64,000 bases of DNA from Actinomyces sp. 432 (GCF_009930875.1 NZ_CP025249.1:1302001-1366000); one strand, 5' to 3'. Shown: positions 13,579-23,823, numbered from the stretch's first letter. Program-made: numbers and translations. Notes: generated by a model from the sequence alone, not told the origin.

Positions 13579-14442
13579 ACTGGTTATTGAGACGCTTCCG
13601 AACGGCTCCCAGCCGCAGCTGGAGACCTCACCGGGGCTGGTTCCGGCAAGGCCTGGGCAGGTGCCCGGATTCCAGGTCAACCTGCCGCAGTTCGAGGGGC
13701 CCTTCGACCTGCTGCTCACCCTGATCGCCCGTAAGCGGCTGGACATCACTGAACTGGCCCTGGCGGAGGTTACCGACGAGTTCATCGCCCACATGCGCGC
13801 GGACTGGGACCTCGGGCGCGCCAGCGAGTTCCTGGTGGTTGCCTCCACCCTGCTGGCGCTCAAGGCCCACCGGCTCCTCCCGCACGATCCCGAGGAGATG
13901 GACGAGGACATGGAGCTGCTCGAGGCCCGCGACGTGCTCTTCGCCCGGCTGCTGCAGTACCGGGCCTTCAAGGAGGCGGCCAAGGTCATCCGCTCCCACG
14001 CCGAGGCGGCTTCCCGCACGCACCCGCGCGTGGTGTCCCTGCCCCCGAGCTGGCGGCCCTGCTGCCTCGGCTTGTGGCCACCAGCGACGCCGAGGACCTG
14101 GCCCGCATCGCGGCCGATGTACTGACCCGCCGCCGGGATCCGGGCGTGCAGACCGTGCACCTGCACGAGCGCGTCCCCGTGGGGGAGCAGCTGCGCCTGC
14201 TCGCCGGCCGGCTGCGCCGCGCCGGCACCCTTACGTTCACTGAGCTGACTGCTGACGCGGGGCGTACCGCGGTCGTCGTCGCCCGCTTCCTGGCGCTGCT
14301 GATCCTGTACCGCCAGGGAGGCGTCGACCTGGCACAGGAATCGCCCATGGGGGAGATCACGGTTAGCTGGCGGGACGAGTCGCTTGAGGATCCGAGCGCA
14401 GTGGCCGCGGACTCCCTGGAGCTGGAGGAGGAATTCGCATGA
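13568..14442 (+). CDS. scpA: Segregation and condensation protein ScpA, interrupted by a one-base frameshift
   Basis: Kleisin subunit that bridges SMC heads. The N-terminal part (13568 to about 14040) contains FQVNLPQFEGPFDLLLTLI, ELALAEVTDEFIAHM and STLLALKAHRLLP, typical ScpA. The C-terminal part continues in another frame with LAALLPRLVATSDAEDLARIA and the winged-helix end TFTELTADAGRTAVVVARFLA. Adding one base to the C5 run at 14042-14046 fuses them into a 291-residue protein. Since ScpA is close to essential, an undercalled base is the likelier cause. It overlaps parA by 11 bp and scpB by 4 bp (ATGA), indicating translational coupling. Confidence 0.88.
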
Positions 14443-15071
14443 GCGCCGTGGAGTCGGCGGCGGCTTTGCCGGTACCCGTGCCGGAGGAGGAACTACGTGC
14501 CGCGGTGGAAGCCGTCCTGGCAGTAGCGGACGAGCCGGTCACGGTGGTCGCCTTGGCCCAGGCCCTCGACCGGGACGAGCAGCTCATCGAGGCGGTGCTG
14601 GAGTCACTGGCCGCCGAGTACGCCGGCGAGAAGCCCGGCCCCGACGGCGGCACGCGGGCGCGCGGCTTCGTCCTGCGACGGGCTGCGGGCGGCTGGCGGC
14701 TGGCCTCCGCCCCCCGGTTCAGCGAGCTGGTGGAGCGCTTCGTCATTGGCGGGGCCACCGCCCGCCTGTCGCAGGCCGCACTGGAGACGCTGGCCGTCAT
14801 CGCCTACCGGCAGCCCGTCACTCGCGGCCGGATAGCTGCGGTGCGGGGCGTGAACGTAGACGGCGTGGTGCGCACCCTGCACGCCCGCGGCCTGATCGAG
14901 GAGGCCGGCACGGAGCCCTCCGGTGCGATCCTGTACCGCACCACCGGGGAGTTCCTGGAGTACCTGGGCCTGGACTCGCTTGCCGACCTACCGCCCCTGG
15001 CTCCCTACCTGCCCGATTCCTCCGCCCTGGGGGACATAGAAGATGAGATCACCGGGAGGATGCTGCCGTGA
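14439..15071 (+). CDS. scpB: Segregation and condensation protein ScpB
   Basis: 210-residue ScpB with two winged-helix domains. It carries ELRAAVEAVLAVADEPVTV near the N-terminus and the signature LSQAALETLAVIAYRQPVTRG in the second domain, followed by GVNVDGVVRTLHARGLIEE. It partners ScpA and SMC in condensin. The ATG overlaps the scpA stop (ATGA), and its own stop overlaps the rluB GTG. Confidence 0.95.
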   Translation: MSAVESAAALPVPVPEEELRAAVEAVLAVADEPVTVVALAQALDRDEQLIEAVLESLAAEYAGEKPGPDGGTRARGFVLRRAAGGWRLASAPRFSELVERFVIGGATARLSQAALETLAVIAYRQPVTRGRIAAVRGVNVDGVVRTLHARGLIEEAGTEPSGAILYRTTGEFLEYLGLDSLADLPPLAPYLPDSSALGDIEDEITGRMLP

Positions 15072-16032
15072 GCATGCGCAACAATACCGACGGAGGCGCC
15101 CAGAACGTCCCGGACGCACTGGATCTCGGCGCCGAGGAGTTCTACGACGCCGACGACCTCGAAGAAGTCGACTACGAGGACGAGGCCTCCTCCACGGCGC
15201 CCGCCGCGGCCGCCGACGCGACCGCCCGGGGCGGGCGGGCACGCCCAGACGACCCCTACGTCGTCGGCGGGCAGCGGCTGCAGAAGGTGCTGGCCCACGC
15301 CGGGGTGGGGTCCCGGCGCGTATGCGAGCAGCTGATCGCCACCGGGAGAGTCAGCGTCGACGGGGTGCGAGTTACCGAGCCCGGAGTGCGCGTTGACCCC
15401 GCCACCCAGGAGATCCGTGTGGACGGCTCGCGGGTGCTCACCGACCCCGATGTCATCACGGTCATGCTGCACAAGCCCGTCGGCGTGGTCACCACCATGG
15501 AGGACCCGCAGGGCCGCCCCACGGTCGCCGAGTACACCGAGCAGTACCTGGCCGAGCACGCCGAGCAGCTGGGCGGGCCGGAGAAGGCTTCCGCGCTGCG
15601 GCTGGTGCACGTGGGCCGGTTGGACGCCGACACCGAGGGGCTGCTGCTGCTGTCCAACGACGGCGAGCTCACCCACCGGCTCACCCACCCCAGCTATGAG
15701 GTCGCCAAGACCTACGTGGCGGTGGTGCGGGGGCACGTCAGCAGCGGGCTGCCGAGTCGGCTCAAGCGCGGCATCGAGCTGGAGGACGGGCCGATTGCCG
15801 CGGACCGCGTAGTGGTCAAGGACTCCGCCCGGACGCCTCGATCCTTGAGGTCACCCTGCACTCGGGCCGCAACCGGATCGTGCGCCGCATGCTGGCCGCC
15901 GTCGGGCACCCCGTAACTCGTCTGTCCCGCACCCGGATCGGAACGCTGTCTCTCGGCGGTCTGCGCCCGGGGGAGATGCGCCCGCTCACGGGTGCGGAGG
16001 TAAGCGCACTGCAAAAGGAGGTGGGCCTGTGA
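15068..16032 (+). CDS. rluB: 23S rRNA pseudouridine synthase RluB-type, interrupted by a one-base frameshift
   Basis: S4-domain pseudouridine synthase of the RluB/RsuA family. An acidic unconserved N-terminal region of about 60 residues leads into the S4 domain (QRLQKVLAHAGVGSRRVCEQLI). The catalytic Asp is in VGRLDADTEGLLLLSNDG. The frame breaks at about 15828-15833 (GCCCGGACGCC). One extra base there restores DASILEVTLHSGRNRIVRRM, AAVGHPVTRLSRTRIG and the C-terminus, giving 321 residues. This again suggests a missing base rather than decay. GTG at 15068 overlaps the scpB stop; ATG at 15074 is an alternative start. The 3' end overlaps tyrA (GTGA). Confidence 0.88.
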
Positions 16033-17192
16033 GCGCCGCCGGAAACCCCTCCGCCCCGCTCGCCACCCGGGGGCCGGTGCTGGTGGTCGGCACCGGGCTG
16101 CTGGGCACCTCCCTGGCGCTGGCCCTGACCTCAGCCGGCGTCCCGGTGCAGTTAGCCGACACCTCACCCACCTCCCTGGCACTGGCGCGCGACATGGGCG
16201 CCGGGCAGGTGCGTGACGAGCACAGCGCCGAACCCGCCCTGATCGTGGTCGCGACCCCACCGGACGTGGCCGCCGGCGTGGTGCTGCGCGAGCTGGCCGC
16301 CCACCCGGACGCGGTGGTCACGGACGTCGCGAGCGTCAAGGCGCGCATTGCCGCCGAGGTGCGCCGCCACGGCGGGCGGGAGGCGCGCCGCTACGTCGGC
16401 TCCCACCCCATGGCCGGGCGGGAGCGGTCCGGAGCCGCCGCCGCCGACTCCGACCTGTTCGCCGGCCACCCCTGGGTGGTCGTCGCCGACGGGTCCGCCC
16501 CGGAGGCCGAATTGGCGGTGCGCAACCTGGCCGTCGACGTCGGCGCCACCCCGGTGCGCATGAATGCCGCCGAGCACGATGCCGCCGTCGCCGCCGTCAG
16601 CCACGTCCCCCAACTGGTCAGCTCCCTGCTGGCCGCCCGCCTGGAGTCCACCCCCGAGAACGCGCTCGGCCTGGCCGGGCAGGGGCTGCGCGACACCACC
16701 CGCATCGCCGCCTCCGACCCGCGGCTGTGGTCGGCGATCGTGGTCGGCAACGCCGGGCCGGTGGTGGACATGCTGCGCCAGCTGCGCAGGGACCTGGACG
16801 CACTGATCAACGGGATCGCGCCCGCCGCCGTCGACCCCGGCGACCCGGCCTACACCGCCGCCGGGGACGCCGCCACCATCGCCCCCGGCGCCGTCGGCGC
16901 CATCACCGACCTGATGACCCGCGGCAATGCCGGGCAGGCCCGCATACCGGGCAAGCACGGCGGGGCGCCGCGCCGCTACGCGCAGGTGCAGGTGCTGGTG
17001 CCCGACTCGGCCGGCTCGCTGGGCCGTCTGTTCTCCGACGTCGGCGAGGCGGGCGTCAACATTGAGGACTTCGCCATGGAGCACTCGCCCGGGCAGAGCG
17101 CCGGCCTGGCCATGCTCTCGGTCATGCCGGCCGCCGCCCAGGGGCTGGAGGAGGCCCTGGACGCCCGCGGCTGGCGCGTGGTCGTGTCCTAA
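16029..17192 (+). CDS. tyrA: Prephenate dehydrogenase
   Basis: 387-residue NAD(P)-dependent enzyme of tyrosine synthesis. The Rossmann motif VLVVGTGLLGTSLALAL is near residue 18. YVGSHPMAGRERSG (prephenate binding) and AEHDAAVAAVSHVPQLVSSLL (catalytic-domain helix) follow. The last 70 residues (QVQVLVPDSAGSLGRLFSDV) form an ACT-like regulatory domain, suggesting feedback inhibition by an aromatic amino acid. The GTG start overlaps the rluB stop. tyrA in the scpAB-rluB-cmk-der run is a familiar actinobacterial arrangement. Confidence 0.93.
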   Translation: MSAAGNPSAPLATRGPVLVVGTGLLGTSLALALTSAGVPVQLADTSPTSLALARDMGAGQVRDEHSAEPALIVVATPPDVAAGVVLRELAAHPDAVVTDVASVKARIAAEVRRHGGREARRYVGSHPMAGRERSGAAAADSDLFAGHPWVVVADGSAPEAELAVRNLAVDVGATPVRMNAAEHDAAVAAVSHVPQLVSSLLAARLESTPENALGLAGQGLRDTTRIAASDPRLWSAIVVGNAGPVVDMLRQLRRDLDALINGIAPAAVDPGDPAYTAAGDAATIAPGAVGAITDLMTRGNAGQARIPGKHGGAPRRYAQVQVLVPDSAGSLGRLFSDVGEAGVNIEDFAMEHSPGQSAGLAMLSVMPAAAQGLEEALDARGWRVVVS

Positions 17193-17335
17193 GGAGGGCG
17201 GAGCACTTTCCGCGGCGCGGCTGTGGGCGGACTCATCTGCCGCCGATCCGTGCGGCGGTGCCTGATTGTGGGACGCTTACCCCTTGAGACCGACCGGCTC
17301 GCCGGAGCCTGCGGGGTCGAACGTTGGAGGAACAC

Positions 17336-19495
17336 ATGGGAATCGTCGTCGCCATCGACGGGCCGTCCGGGTCCGGCAAGTCCACGGTGTCCAAGCGGGT
17401 TGCGGCCGCGCTGGGGCTGGCCTACCTGGACACCGGCGCCATGTACCGGGCAGCCGCCTGGTGGTGCGAGCGCACCGGCATCGACCTGGACGACGCCGAG
17501 GCCGTCACCCACGCCGTGCAGGCCATGCCGCTGGTGATGGGTCTTGATCCCGAGGCGCCCGGTGTCACCTGCGACGGGGTGGACATCGCCGAGGCCATCC
17601 GCGACCCGCACGTGTCCACAGTGGTCTCCAAGGTCGCCACCAACCTGGATGTGCGCGCCGAGATGGCGCGGCTCCAGCGTGAAATCATCCGCGCCGAGGC
17701 CGGTGCTCTGGCCGGCTCCTTCTCCCGCGGCGCAGGCATCATCGCCGAGGGGCGCGACATCACCACCGTCGTCGCCCCCGACGCCGACGTGCGCCTGCTG
17801 CTTACCGCCAGCGAGCAGGCCCGGCTGGCCCGCCGCGCCGCCGACCTGGACGCCGCCGGAAAGGCCGTGGATGCCGCCGCCCTGCGCGACCAGGTGGTGC
17901 GCCGCGACCGCGACGACGCCACCGTCTCCCAGTTCCTCACCGCCCCCGAGGGCGTCACCGCGGTGGATACCTCGAACCTGACGCTGGAGGAGACCATCAC
18001 CCGCGTCACCGCGCTGGTCGAGCGGTCGCGCGCCGAGAGCGCCGAGCGTGAGCGGCTGGAGGACGCCCGTGCTGACGCACTGCGTACCGGACTGGACGAC
18101 TACGAGCTCGACGAGGAGGACCGGGCCCTGCTCGCGGGGGAGGAGATACCCGCTGCCGAAGCCGGCCTGGAGGCGGGCCTGCCCGTCCTTGCCGTCGTCG
18201 GCCGGCCGAACGTCGGCAAGTCCACTCTCGTCAACCGGGTCCTGGGCCGCAGGGCGGCCGTAGTGCAGGACGTGCCCGGGGTGACCCGAGACCGCGTCTC
18301 CTACCCGGCGGAGTGGGCGGGCAAGCGCTTCACCATCGTTGACACCGGCGGCTGGGAGATCGACGTGGCCGGGCTGGACGCCGCCGTCGCCGCACAGGCC
18401 GAGGCTGCCGTGGACCTGGCCGACGCGGTGCTGCTGGTGGTGGACGCCCGCGTGGGCGTCACCGAGGCCGACGACCGGATCGTGAAGATGCTGCGCCGCT
18501 CCGGCAAGCCAGTGGTGCTGGCGGCCAACAAGGTCGACTCGCCCGTGCAGGAGGGCGATGCCGCCTCCCTGTGGGCCCTGGGCCTGGGCGAGCCCTACGC
18601 CGTCTCCGCCCTGCACGGCCGCGGCAGCGGCGAGCTGCTGGACGCCGTCGTCGCTGTCCTGCCGGAGGTCTCCGCCGTGGCCGGGCCGGAGCGCAGCGAT
18701 GACCTGCACCGCATCGCCCTGGTGGGGCGGCCCAACGTCGGCAAGTCCTCCCTGCTGAACCAGCTCGCCGGAAATGAGCGGGTGGTCGTTAACGAGCTGG
18801 CCGGCACCACCCGCGACCCGGTAGACGAGGTGGTGGAGTTCGACGGCCGCCAGTGGGTGCTGGTGGACACCGCTGGTATCCGCCGCCGCATCCGGCAGGC
18901 GCGCGGCGCCGACTACTACGCGGTGCTGCGTACCCAGGGGGCGGTGGAGAAGGCCGAGGTGGGCGTGGTGCTACTGGATGCGTCCGAGGCCGTCACCGAG
19001 CAGGACATCCGCGTGATCCAGCAGGTGGTTGACGCTGGGCGTGCCCTGGTGATCGTCAACAACAAGTGGGACCTGGTGGATGAGGACCGCCGCAAGCAGC
19101 TGGAGTGGGAGGCGGAGCACGAGCTTGCCCATGTGGGCTGGGCGCCACGCATCAACCTCTCCGCCCGCACCGGCTGGCACACCAACCGCTTGGCGCGCGC
19201 CCTGGACACGGCCCTGGCCGGCTGGAGCACGCGCGTGCCCACGGGGCGGCTCAACGCCTTCCTGGGGGAGCTGCAGGCGGCCACGCCGCACCCGGTGCGG
19301 GGCGGGAAGCAGCCGCGCATCCTGTTCGCCACCCAGGTGCAGACCGCCCCGCCGCGCATCGTCATCTTCACCACCGGCTTCCTGGACGCCGGCTACCGGC
19401 GCTTCATTGAGAACCGGCTGCGTGAGGAGTTCGGCTTCGTCGGCACCCCGGTCCAGATCGGCGTGCGCGTGCGCGAGCGCCGTCAGCGGCGCTGA
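17336..19495 (+). CDS. cmk-der: Fused cytidylate kinase - ribosome-assembly GTPase Der
   Basis: A 719-residue fusion. Residues 1-225 are CMP/dCMP kinase: [18 protein letters not shown] (Walker A), [27 protein letters not shown] and the LID segment [13 protein letters not shown]. An acidic linker (about 230-280) follows. From about 285 to the end is Der (EngA): first G1 motif [23 protein letters not shown]; second G1 [13 protein letters not shown] near residue 465, [16 protein letters not shown]; then the KH-like C-terminal domain. The ATG at 17336 has GGAGG 6 bases upstream. Separate cmk and der genes are adjacent in mycobacteria; a fused form occurs in some actinobacteria such as bifidobacteria. 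Confidence 0.95.
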   Translation: MGIVVAIDGPSGSGKSTVSKRVAAALGLAYLDTGAMYRAAAWWCERTGIDLDDAEAVTHAVQAMPLVMGLDPEAPGVTCDGVDIAEAIRDPHVSTVVSKVATNLDVRAEMARLQREIIRAEAGALAGSFSRGAGIIAEGRDITTVVAPDADVRLLLTASEQARLARRAADLDAAGKAVDAAALRDQVVRRDRDDATVSQFLTAPEGVTAVDTSNLTLEETITRVTALVERSRAESAERERLEDARADALRTGLDDYELDEEDRALLAGEEIPAAEAGLEAGLPVLAVVGRPNVGKSTLVNRVLGRRAAVVQDVPGVTRDRVSYPAEWAGKRFTIVDTGGWEIDVAGLDAAVAAQAEAAVDLADAVLLVVDARVGVTEADDRIVKMLRRSGKPVVLAANKVDSPVQEGDAASLWALGLGEPYAVSALHGRGSGELLDAVVAVLPEVSAVAGPERSDDLHRIALVGRPNVGKSSLLNQLAGNERVVVNELAGTTRDPVDEVVEFDGRQWVLVDTAGIRRRIRQARGADYYAVLRTQGAVEKAEVGVVLLDASEAVTEQDIRVIQQVVDAGRALVIVNNKWDLVDEDRRKQLEWEAEHELAHVGWAPRINLSARTGWHTNRLARALDTALAGWSTRVPTGRLNAFLGELQAATPHPVRGGKQPRILFATQVQTAPPRIVIFTTGFLDAGYRRFIENRLREEFGFVGTPVQIGVRVRERRQRR

Positions 19496-19526
19496 GGGCG
19501 GCTTCGGCATGCCAACGGACCGGCGG

Positions 19527-19647
19527 TGTCAAAATCGATGACAAACGCCGGGGATGCGCTCTTCTACGCTACTCGGCACCCGCATGGTTCCAACGTTTTT
19601 TGAAGCGCCTTGAGCGCCGCGGACTTCGTTTGTCATCGATTTTGACA
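19527..19647. repeat. Perfect 21-bp inverted repeat pair with operator-like arms
   Basis: Arms at 19527-19547 and 19627-19647 are exact reverse complements over 21 bp, separated by 79 bp. Each arm contains TGTCA-N7-TGACA (19527-19543 and 19631-19647), itself a dyad of regulator-binding-site form. The region lies between the end of cmk-der and the convergent tag gene. It could be a bidirectional terminator, a pair of operators, or the ends of a very small mobile element; no flanking target duplication is evident. The arms are much AT-richer than their surroundings. Confidence 0.75.
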
Positions 19648-19669
19648 GCAAGCACGTGACCTCCGCTCG

Positions 19670-20266
19670 CTAGCCCCACACCCCGGAGGCGCCGCGCCGC
19701 CAGGAGCCCACCAGGTGGGTGTCCACGATGCCGATGGCCTCCATCAGCGCGAATGCCGTCGTCGGGCCGACGAACCGGAAGCCCAGGTGCTTGAGCCGGC
19801 GGGCCAGTGCCTCGGACTCCGGCGAGCGCGTGGGAGTCTCCGCCAGCGTGCGCGGGGCGGGCGTGACCGCCGGCCGGAAGGACCAGACCAGGCCCGCCAG
19901 GCCGTCGACGTCGGCACCCCGCAGGGCCACGGTGGCACGGGCGTTATTGATGGTGGCCAGGATCTTGGCCCGGTTGCGCACGATCCGGGCGTCGGCCAGC
20001 AGCCGGGCCACATCCTCGTCCCCGAAGCCGGCCACGGCCTCAGGCTGGAAGTCGGCGAAGGCCTCCCGGAAGGCGGGCCGCTTGACCAGGATGGTGCGCC
20101 AGGACAGGCCCGACTGGAAGGCCTCCAGGCTGAGCCGCTCGAACACGCCGCGCTCGTCGCGCACGGGCATGCCCCACTCGGTGTCGTAGTAGTCGCGCAG
20201 CAGCGGGTCGCCGGCCGCCCACACCGGCCGCGCCAGACCGTCCTCGCCGATCACCAGGTCTCCCAT
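19670..20266 (-). CDS. tag: DNA-3-methyladenine glycosylase I
   Basis: 198-residue base-excision-repair glycosylase removing 3-methyladenine. Family marks are DYYDTEWGMPVRDERGVFERLSLE near residue 25, FQSGLSWRTILVKRPAFREAF, a helix-hairpin segment around RLLADARIVRNRAKI and LKHLGFRFVGPTTAFALMEAIG. The final zinc-site region is shorter than in E. coli Tag, ending HLVGSWRRGASG; actinobacterial members often differ here. The ATG at 20266 has no Shine-Dalgarno but a TACCGT box 6 nt upstream. It is divergent from pgi. Confidence 0.92.
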   Translation of the reverse strand: MGDLVIGEDGLARPVWAAGDPLLRDYYDTEWGMPVRDERGVFERLSLEAFQSGLSWRTILVKRPAFREAFADFQPEAVAGFGDEDVARLLADARIVRNRAKILATINNARATVALRGADVDGLAGLVWSFRPAVTPAPRTLAETPTRSPESEALARRLKHLGFRFVGPTTAFALMEAIGIVDTHLVGSWRRGASGVWG

Positions 20267-20272
20267 GCGGTA

Positions 20273-20294
20273 ACGGTAGCGGACGGCCTAGACT
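20273..20294. promoter_or_regulatory. Back-to-back leaderless promoters for tag and pgi
   Basis: On the minus strand TACCGT (20273-20278) ends exactly 6 nt before the tag ATG (20266). On the plus strand TAGACT (20289-20294) ends exactly 6 nt before the pgi ATG (20301). The whole intergenic region is only 34 bp, so the two -10 boxes are 10 bp apart and the two promoters should interfere. Confidence 0.6.
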
Positions 20295-20300
20295 GGCGAC

Positions 20301-21965
20301 ATGTCGACAACACGCACACCGGTTGACCCCACCACCACGTCCGCCTGGAAGCGGCTCACTGAGCTGCACCAGTCCATGGAGCCCGACCTGCGCGCCTGGT
20401 TCGCCCAGGACCCGCAGCGCGCCGAGCGCTACTCATACGAGATGGGCGACCTGTTCGTCGACCTGTCCAAGAACTTCCTGACCGACGAGGTCCGCGACGC
20501 CCTGGTGGAGCTGGCCGATGCCGTGGACGTTCCCGGCCGCCGCGACGCCATGTTCGCCGGCGAGCACATCAACGTCACCGAGGACCGCGCCGTCCTGCAC
20601 ACCGCCCTGCGCCGCCCCGCCACCGACACCCTCACCGTGGACGGCCAGGACGTGGTCGCCGACGTGCACGCCACCCTGGAGAAGATCTACGCCTTCGCCC
20701 GCCGCGTGCGCTCGGGGGAGTGGACCGGCGTGACCGGCAAGCGCATCGAGACGGTCGTCAACATTGGCATCGGCGGCAGTGACCTGGGCCCGGTCATGGT
20801 CTACGAGGCGCTGCGCCCCTACGTGCAGGAGGGGCTGGAGGCCCGCTTCATCTCTAACATCGACCCCAACGACTGCGCCGAGAAGGTCTCCGACCTGGAC
20901 CCGGAGACCACCCTGTTCATCATCGCCTCCAAGACCTTCACCACCCTGGAGACGCTCACCAACGCCCGCATGGCCCGCACCTGGCTGCTGGAGGCGCTGG
21001 CCGCGCGCGGCATCAGCACCGACGGCGCCGTCGCCAAGCACTTCGTGGCCGTATCCACCGCCCTGGACAAGGTGGAGGCCTTCGGCATCGACCCGGCCAA
21101 CGCCTTCGGCTTCTGGAACTGGGTGGGCGGGCGTTACTCGGTGGACTCCGCCGTCGGCACCGTGCTGGCCGTGACCGTCGGTCCTGAGAACTTCGCGGAC
21201 TTTCTGTCCGGCTTCCACACCGTCGACGAGCACTTCGCCACCAAGGCCCCCGCCGAGAACGTGCCCATGCTCATGGGCCTGCTCAACGTCTGGTACGTGA
21301 ACTTCTTCCAGGCAGCCTCCCACGCCGTGCTGCCCTACGCCCAGTACCTGCACCGCTTTCCGGCGTACCTGCAGCAGCTGACCATGGAGTCCAACGGCAA
21401 GTCCGTGCGCTGGGACGGCAGCCCCGTGGTGGCCGACACCGGGGAGATCTTCTGGGGCGAGCCCGGCACCAACGGCCAGCACGCCTTCTTCCAGCTGCTC
21501 CACCAGGGCACCCGGCTGATCCCCGCCGACTTCATCACCGTGGCCAACCCGGCCCACCCGGTCAAGGACGGCGACGCGGACGTGCACGAGCTGCTGCTGT
21601 CCAACTTCCTGGCCCAGACCGCCGCCCTCGCCTTCGGCAAGACCGCCGAGGAGGTGCGCGCCGAGGGCACCCCGGAGGCCATCGTGCCGGCCCGCGTGTT
21701 CACCGGCAACCGGCCGACGACGTCGATCCTCGCCCCGGCCCTCACCCCCGCCGTGGTCGGGCAGCTGATCGCCCTGTACGAGCACATCACCTTCACCGAG
21801 GGCATTGTGTGGGGCATCGACTCTTTCGACCAGTGGGGCGTGGAGCTCGGCAAGAAGCTCGCCCTGGACATTGCCCCCGCCGTGCGGGGCGACGAGGCCG
21901 CCTACGCCTCCCAGGACGCCTCCACCCGGCAGCTCATCGACCGCTACCGCGGCCTGCGCCACTGA
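20301..21965 (+). CDS. pgi: Glucose-6-phosphate isomerase
   Basis: 554-residue cytoplasmic isomerase linking glucose 6-phosphate and fructose 6-phosphate. Signatures are [53 protein letters not shown] (PGI signature 1), [11 protein letters not shown] and [13 protein letters not shown], and the C-terminal [13 protein letters not shown] (signature 2). Full length. The start matches a leaderless promoter. It connects the PTS-derived sugar phosphates at both ends of the window to glycolysis and the zwf branch. Confidence 0.97.
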   Translation: MSTTRTPVDPTTTSAWKRLTELHQSMEPDLRAWFAQDPQRAERYSYEMGDLFVDLSKNFLTDEVRDALVELADAVDVPGRRDAMFAGEHINVTEDRAVLHTALRRPATDTLTVDGQDVVADVHATLEKIYAFARRVRSGEWTGVTGKRIETVVNIGIGGSDLGPVMVYEALRPYVQEGLEARFISNIDPNDCAEKVSDLDPETTLFIIASKTFTTLETLTNARMARTWLLEALAARGISTDGAVAKHFVAVSTALDKVEAFGIDPANAFGFWNWVGGRYSVDSAVGTVLAVTVGPENFADFLSGFHTVDEHFATKAPAENVPMLMGLLNVWYVNFFQAASHAVLPYAQYLHRFPAYLQQLTMESNGKSVRWDGSPVVADTGEIFWGEPGTNGQHAFFQLLHQGTRLIPADFITVANPAHPVKDGDADVHELLLSNFLAQTAALAFGKTAEEVRAEGTPEAIVPARVFTGNRPTTSILAPALTPAVVGQLIALYEHITFTEGIVWGIDSFDQWGVELGKKLALDIAPAVRGDEAAYASQDASTRQLIDRYRGLRH

Positions 21966-21992
21966 CCACCGCGCAGCGGTTCTGGTAGAGCC

Positions 21993-23195
21993 ATGACGCC
22001 GGGGGCGGGGGACGGGTTCCCCTCGCTGATCGACGACGCCCGCCTGCGTCCACTCACCGCCGCCGAGCGCATGCGCTACTCGCGCAACGCGCTTGTGCCG
22101 GAGGTGGGCGGGCGCGGGCAGCAGCGCATCCGCGCCGCCCGCATCCTGGTGGTGGGCGCGGGTGCCCTGGGCTCGCCCGCCGTCCTGTACCTGGCCGCCG
22201 CCGGCGTGGGCACGCTCGGCATCATTGACGACGACGTCGTCGCCGTCTCCAACCTGCAGCGCCAGGTGCTGCACACCACCGCCGCCGCGGGCCGCCCCAA
22301 GGTCGACTCCGCGCGGGAGGCCGTGGCCGCCCTGAACCCGGACGTGGAGATCGTCACCCGCCGGGAGGCCCTGACCAGCGCCAACGCCATGGAGCTGCTG
22401 CGCGGCTGGGACGTGGTGATCGACGGCACCGACAACTTTCCCACCCGCTACCTGCTGGGGGACGCCTGCGTGCTGCTGGGCATCCCCCTCGTGCACGGGG
22501 CGGTGCTGCGCTTCGACGGCCAGGTCACCGTCTTCGACGCCGAACGCGGCCCCTGCTACCGCTGCGTGCACCCGACCCCGCCCGACCCGGGCGCGGTACC
22601 GTCCTGCGCCGAGGCCGGGGTACTGGGCGTACTACCCGGAATTGTTGGCGCCATGCAGGCTGCCGAGGCGCTCAAACTGGTGGTCGGAGGAGCGCAACCG
22701 CTGATCGGCCGCATGCTGCTGGTCAACGCCTGGGAGGGACGCGGGACGGAGCTGCCGATCGGCAAGAACCCCGACTGCCCCGTGTGCGGTTCCCAGCCAA
22801 CAATCACCCGCCTGGTGGATTATGAGGCCCTGTGCGGCTCCCGGTCGCGGCAGGAGCAGGACACTGAAGTACAGGAGAGCACCATGAACACGATCACCGC
22901 CACTGAGCTGCGCGAGCGCATCGCCGCGGGTGAGTTGCCCGGGCAGGAGTACACGCTGCTGGACGTGCGCGAGCCGCACGAGGTTGAGCTTGAGACGATC
23001 GAGGGGGCGGCGCACATTCCGCTCGCCCAGGTGGTCGAGCGCCGCGGGGAGTTGGATCCGAGCCGGGAGCTGATCGTCTACTGCGCCGGGGGCGTGCGCT
23101 CCGCCCGCGCCATTGCGGCTCTGGAGGACGCCGGATACGACGGCCCCATGACCAACCTTGAGGGCGGCATCAAGGCCTGGAACGCCTCCGCCTGA
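21993..23195 (+). CDS. moeZ: Adenylyltransferase/sulfurtransferase MoeZ (ThiF + rhodanese)
   Basis: 400-residue two-domain protein. The ThiF/MoeB-type E1-like domain (about 1-285) has ILVVGAGALGSPAVLYLAAAG (nucleotide binding), DDDVVAVSNLQRQVLH, DGTDNFPTRYLL and zinc cysteines in CYRC and CPVCG. The rhodanese domain (about 300-400) has LLDVREPHE and the active Cys in LIVYCAGGVRSARAI. It activates sulfur-carrier proteins by adenylation and then thiocarboxylates them for molybdopterin, thiamine or cysteine synthesis. No molybdenum or thiamine genes lie nearby, so the partner is unknown. Confidence 0.93.
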   Translation: MTPGAGDGFPSLIDDARLRPLTAAERMRYSRNALVPEVGGRGQQRIRAARILVVGAGALGSPAVLYLAAAGVGTLGIIDDDVVAVSNLQRQVLHTTAAAGRPKVDSAREAVAALNPDVEIVTRREALTSANAMELLRGWDVVIDGTDNFPTRYLLGDACVLLGIPLVHGAVLRFDGQVTVFDAERGPCYRCVHPTPPDPGAVPSCAEAGVLGVLPGIVGAMQAAEALKLVVGGAQPLIGRMLLVNAWEGRGTELPIGKNPDCPVCGSQPTITRLVDYEALCGSRSRQEQDTEVQESTMNTITATELRERIAAGELPGQEYTLLDVREPHEVELETIEGAAHIPLAQVVERRGELDPSRELIVYCAGGVRSARAIAALEDAGYDGPMTNLEGGIKAWNASA

Positions 23196-23357
23196 CCCGC
23201 CAACCCGCCGAGATCGGTAGATATAACCGCCGAGGCCGGTCAGTGCTGCCAAGGCCATCCGGGAACGGTGAGCGGTGTCACCGCCCGCGGATTTCGACGT
23301 CGGGACACAGATGGGCTATCGTCTTCCTTGTTCCGAGCGGCGTGAGCCGCGCGGGCA

Positions 23358-23434
<77 letters not shown>

Positions 23435-23627
23435 GAGCTATTAGGGGTGGCAGGCCCCTCGGTCGGGCGCGGCTCCAGAATGGGTAGAAATTGCGATCAC
23501 TGCGGCCCCTCGTCGGGCGAGACTGCGCGATAATAGCCGTCGATCACATCGGCTAGCGCCAGGCAAGCATGCTCATCACTGCCTTATGGATCATCAGGCC
23601 GGCAATGGCTGATCAGGAGGTTCGATC

Positions 23628-23801
23628 TTGACCGCAGACTGCACCGGGGCGTCAGGCCCCGAGTCCGAGCAGGCGCATACGCCGACCGAGCCCGATGATG
23701 CCGAGCTGGCACGGATGCTGGTCACTGCCACCGGAATGGGGCGGGCACAACTGCGTGACCTGATCGAGCGTAGGGCACGCGAGCGGCAGTCGAACAGCTG
23801 A
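23628..23801 (+). CDS. Small hypothetical protein (57 residues)
   Basis: A short frame with TTG start preceded by a perfect AGGAGG (23615-23620) at 7-nt spacing, one of the best ribosome binding sites in the window. The product has an acidic/polar N-terminal half (Glu, Asp, Pro, Thr) and a basic amphipathic C-terminal half (ARMLVTATGMGRAQLRDLIE followed by an Arg-rich end). No membrane segment. I recognise no family. It lies alone between tRNA-Pro and lysX. Confidence 0.55.
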   Translation: MTADCTGASGPESEQAHTPTEPDDAELARMLVTATGMGRAQLRDLIERRARERQSNS

Positions 23802-23823
23802 CCATCTGCGGTACCTCGGTTTC

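Noticed and set aside
20433..22571. A 712-codon open frame antisense to pgi and moeZ
   Set aside because: High-GC coding sequence leaves stop-free antisense frames. Both genes on the plus strand have full family motifs, and the antisense product is low-complexity Gly/His/Val/Asp-rich.
23196..23357. Possible riboswitch or small RNA between moeZ and tRNA-Pro
   Set aside because: Only weak GC pairing; no recognisable riboswitch core or promoter.
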